Shown here: in pieces, positions 62,684-64,000 of the stretch
How the letters are laid out: every line of letters starts with the position of its first letter
How positions within the stretch are numbered: the first letter of the stretch is position 1
Assembly: GCA_026391945.1 (NCBI GenBank)
Contig: JAPLDA010000061.1
Coordinates: forward strand, 1-64,000
Length of the DNA stretch: 64,000 nucleotides
Direction of reading: 5' to 3'
From: Bacteroidota bacterium
GTDB taxonomy: Bacteria > Bacteroidota > Bacteroidia > AKYH767-A > 2013-40CM-41-45
The notes under the pieces: generated by a model
Database searches by the model: none
What the model was told of the DNA's origin: nothing
Seen by the model: the letters and a program-made list of their open reading frames with translations, nothing else
Program-made: the position numbers and the translations under genes

Positions 62684-64000
62684 ATGAGCACCGGATTTTT
62701 TGAAACACCCATCGAATTTCTTAAAGGAGTTGGACCGCAGCGTTCCGAACTTCTAAAAAAGGAACTGGGCATCCGTACGTTCGGTGACCTCCTGAATCAC
62801 TTTCCTTTCCGTTATGTTGACCGGACAAAATTTTACAAAGTGAATGAAGTGAATGCTGATCTTCCTTACATCCAGTTGAAGGGAATTTTGAAAAATGTGC
62901 TGGTGAAAGGCGAGAAATATAAAAAGATGATGGTGGGGAAACTGGTGGATGAAACCGGATCCGTTGACCTCGTCTGGTTCCAGGGAGTGAAATGGATTGC
63001 GCCGACATTGAAACTGAATGCTGAGTACATCGTGTTTGGCAAACCGGGAATTTTCAACCGTACCATCAACATCGTTCATCCTGAAATGGAATTGGCTTCG
63101 GAAGCCGCACTGTCCACCGCTTCAGCGATGCAGGCCGTTTACAGTTCAACAGAAAAACTGAAGTCACGTTTCCTCGACAGCCGCGGGCTTCTCCGGCTTG
63201 AAAAAAATCTTCAGCAGCAACTCACGTTCAGGATCAGGGAAACGCTGCCGCAGGAAATCATCAACGAATTGAAAATGATGAGCCGCCATGACGCACTCGT
63301 CAACATTCATTTTCCGGAATCGGTACAGAAACAAAAGCTGGCGGAGTTCAGGTTGAAGTTTGAAGAGTTGTTTTTTATCCAGCTGCGATTGCTGATTCAA
63401 AAAGTAATCCGTACCGAAAAATACAAAGGCATTCCATTCCTCACCATCGGTGAAAACTTTAACCGGTTTTACAAAGAGAATCTTCCCTACACGTTGACGG
63501 AAGCACAGAAACGCGTGCTGCGCGAAATACGCACCGACTGCGGGTCAGGAAAACAAATGAACCGTTTGCTGCAGGGAGATGTTGGCAGCGGGAAAACAAT
63601 TGTTGCCCTGCTGAGCATGCTCATGGCCATCGACAACGGTTACCAGGCCTGCATCATGGCACCCACGGAAATCCTGGCCAACCAGCATGCAGAAACGATT
63701 TCTTCTTTGCTGAATGGATTGGACATTCCGGTTACCATTCTTACCGGTTCAACCAAAACCAAACAACGAAAAATAATTTTTGAACAACTGGCGAACGGAA
63801 CGATTAAAATTCTCATCGGTACGCATGCGCTCATTGAAGAAACGGTTCAGTTTCAAAAACTCGGGCTGGTGGTGATTGATGAACAACACCGGTTCGGAGT
63901 GGAACAACGCGCACGGCTTCATACCAAAGGCGAAACATCGGCTCCGCATATTCTGGTAATGACGGCCACACCCATTCCGCGAACACTTGCGATGACGTTG
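62684..64000 (+). CDS. recG: ATP-dependent DNA helicase RecG (3' end cut by window)
   Basis: Remodels stalled forks and branches Holliday junctions. The 439 codons present include the OB-fold wedge domain (about 55-160), a helical linker and the first RecA-like helicase domain with Walker A GDVGSGKT (298-305), motif Ia APTEILANQHA and motif II DEQHRFG (about 399-405), followed by TATPIPRTLAM at the window end. The second helicase lobe is beyond the window. Full-length RecG is about 690-700 residues, so about 250 are missing. The ATG at 62684 is the only sensible start. Confidence 0.95.
   Translation, partial: MSTGFFETPIEFLKGVGPQRSELLKKELGIRTFGDLLNHFPFRYVDRTKFYKVNEVNADLPYIQLKGILKNVLVKGEKYKKMMVGKLVDETGSVDLVWFQGVKWIAPTLKLNAEYIVFGKPGIFNRTINIVHPEMELASEAALSTASAMQAVYSSTEKLKSRFLDSRGLLRLEKNLQQQLTFRIRETLPQEIINELKMMSRHDALVNIHFPESVQKQKLAEFRLKFEELFFIQLRLLIQKVIRTEKYKGIPFLTIGENFNRFYKENLPYTLTEAQKRVLREIRTDCGSGKQMNRLLQGDVGSGKTIVALLSMLMAIDNGYQACIMAPTEILANQHAETISSLLNGLDIPVTILTGSTKTKQRKIIFEQLANGTIKILIGTHALIEETVQFQKLGLVVIDEQHRFGVEQRARLHTKGETSAPHILVMTATPIPRTLAMTL

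Overview
This window is a chromosomal segment from a member of the Bacteroidota, probably an aerobic, gliding or surface-active heterotroph. The evidence is the cluster of type IX secretion genes (gldJ, a porP/sprF family gene, porU, porV), a chitinase with a type IX C-terminal sorting domain, the Bacteroidota-type promoter -7 box TAnnTTTG ahead of many genes, few Shine-Dalgarno sequences, and the gene order coaX / outer-membrane protein / lptC / corC-like / ppiD-like. There is one tRNA gene (Phe), no rRNA, no CRISPR array, no prophage and no intact insertion sequence. Most of the window is ordinary housekeeping DNA.

Layout. 1-11.7 kb: fbp (cut by the window edge, minus strand), then a plus-strand run of serA, a GNAT acetyltransferase, a monofunctional aspartate kinase, HU, a TPR protein, a 29-residue basic ribosomal-type protein, RNase G/E, recX, prfB with its programmed +1 frameshift, an ArsC/Spx-like protein, a haem-binding protein and fumC. 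12-13.3 kb: an ABC permease (minus). 13.6-20.9 kb: purH and the complete rod-shape operon mreB-mreC-mreD-mrdA-rodA. 21-27.6 kb: a minus-strand envelope operon, coaX, a predicted outer-membrane protein, lptC, a small membrane protein, a CNNM/CBS/CorC protein and a periplasmic prolyl isomerase. 27.7-32.2 kb: tRNA-Phe, a single-domain response regulator, a dense cluster of palindromes, a polytopic membrane protein and an M13 peptidase. 32.4-44.5 kb: minus-strand metabolic and mixed genes (manC, aminotransferase, SprT-like, GH18 chitinase, acyl-CoA dehydrogenase, apt, HhH protein, RmlD-like reductase, K+ channel, PspC, DUF2851, pyrF). 44.6-57.9 kb: APC permease, gldJ and porP/sprF (minus), then porU, porV, ispF, cdd, pdhA and pdhC (plus). 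57.9-64 kb: TMTC-like TPR membrane protein, adenine deaminase and rhomboid protease (minus), and the first part of recG (plus).

How the parts fit. The T9SS genes could export the chitinase found in the same window. mreBCD/PBP2/RodA build the lateral wall, while LptC, the prolyl isomerase and the predicted outer-membrane protein serve outer-membrane assembly.

The most unusual content is in the spacers. At least eight intergenic regions are built from uninterrupted, degenerate 7-bp units, often starting at the stop codon of the upstream gene. There is also a 400-bp cluster of TTCA-loop hairpins with a perfect 25-bp stem, a 188-bp MITE-like element with a 4-bp target duplication that abuts the pdhA promoter, and a second, smaller MITE-like element upstream of the TPR membrane protein.
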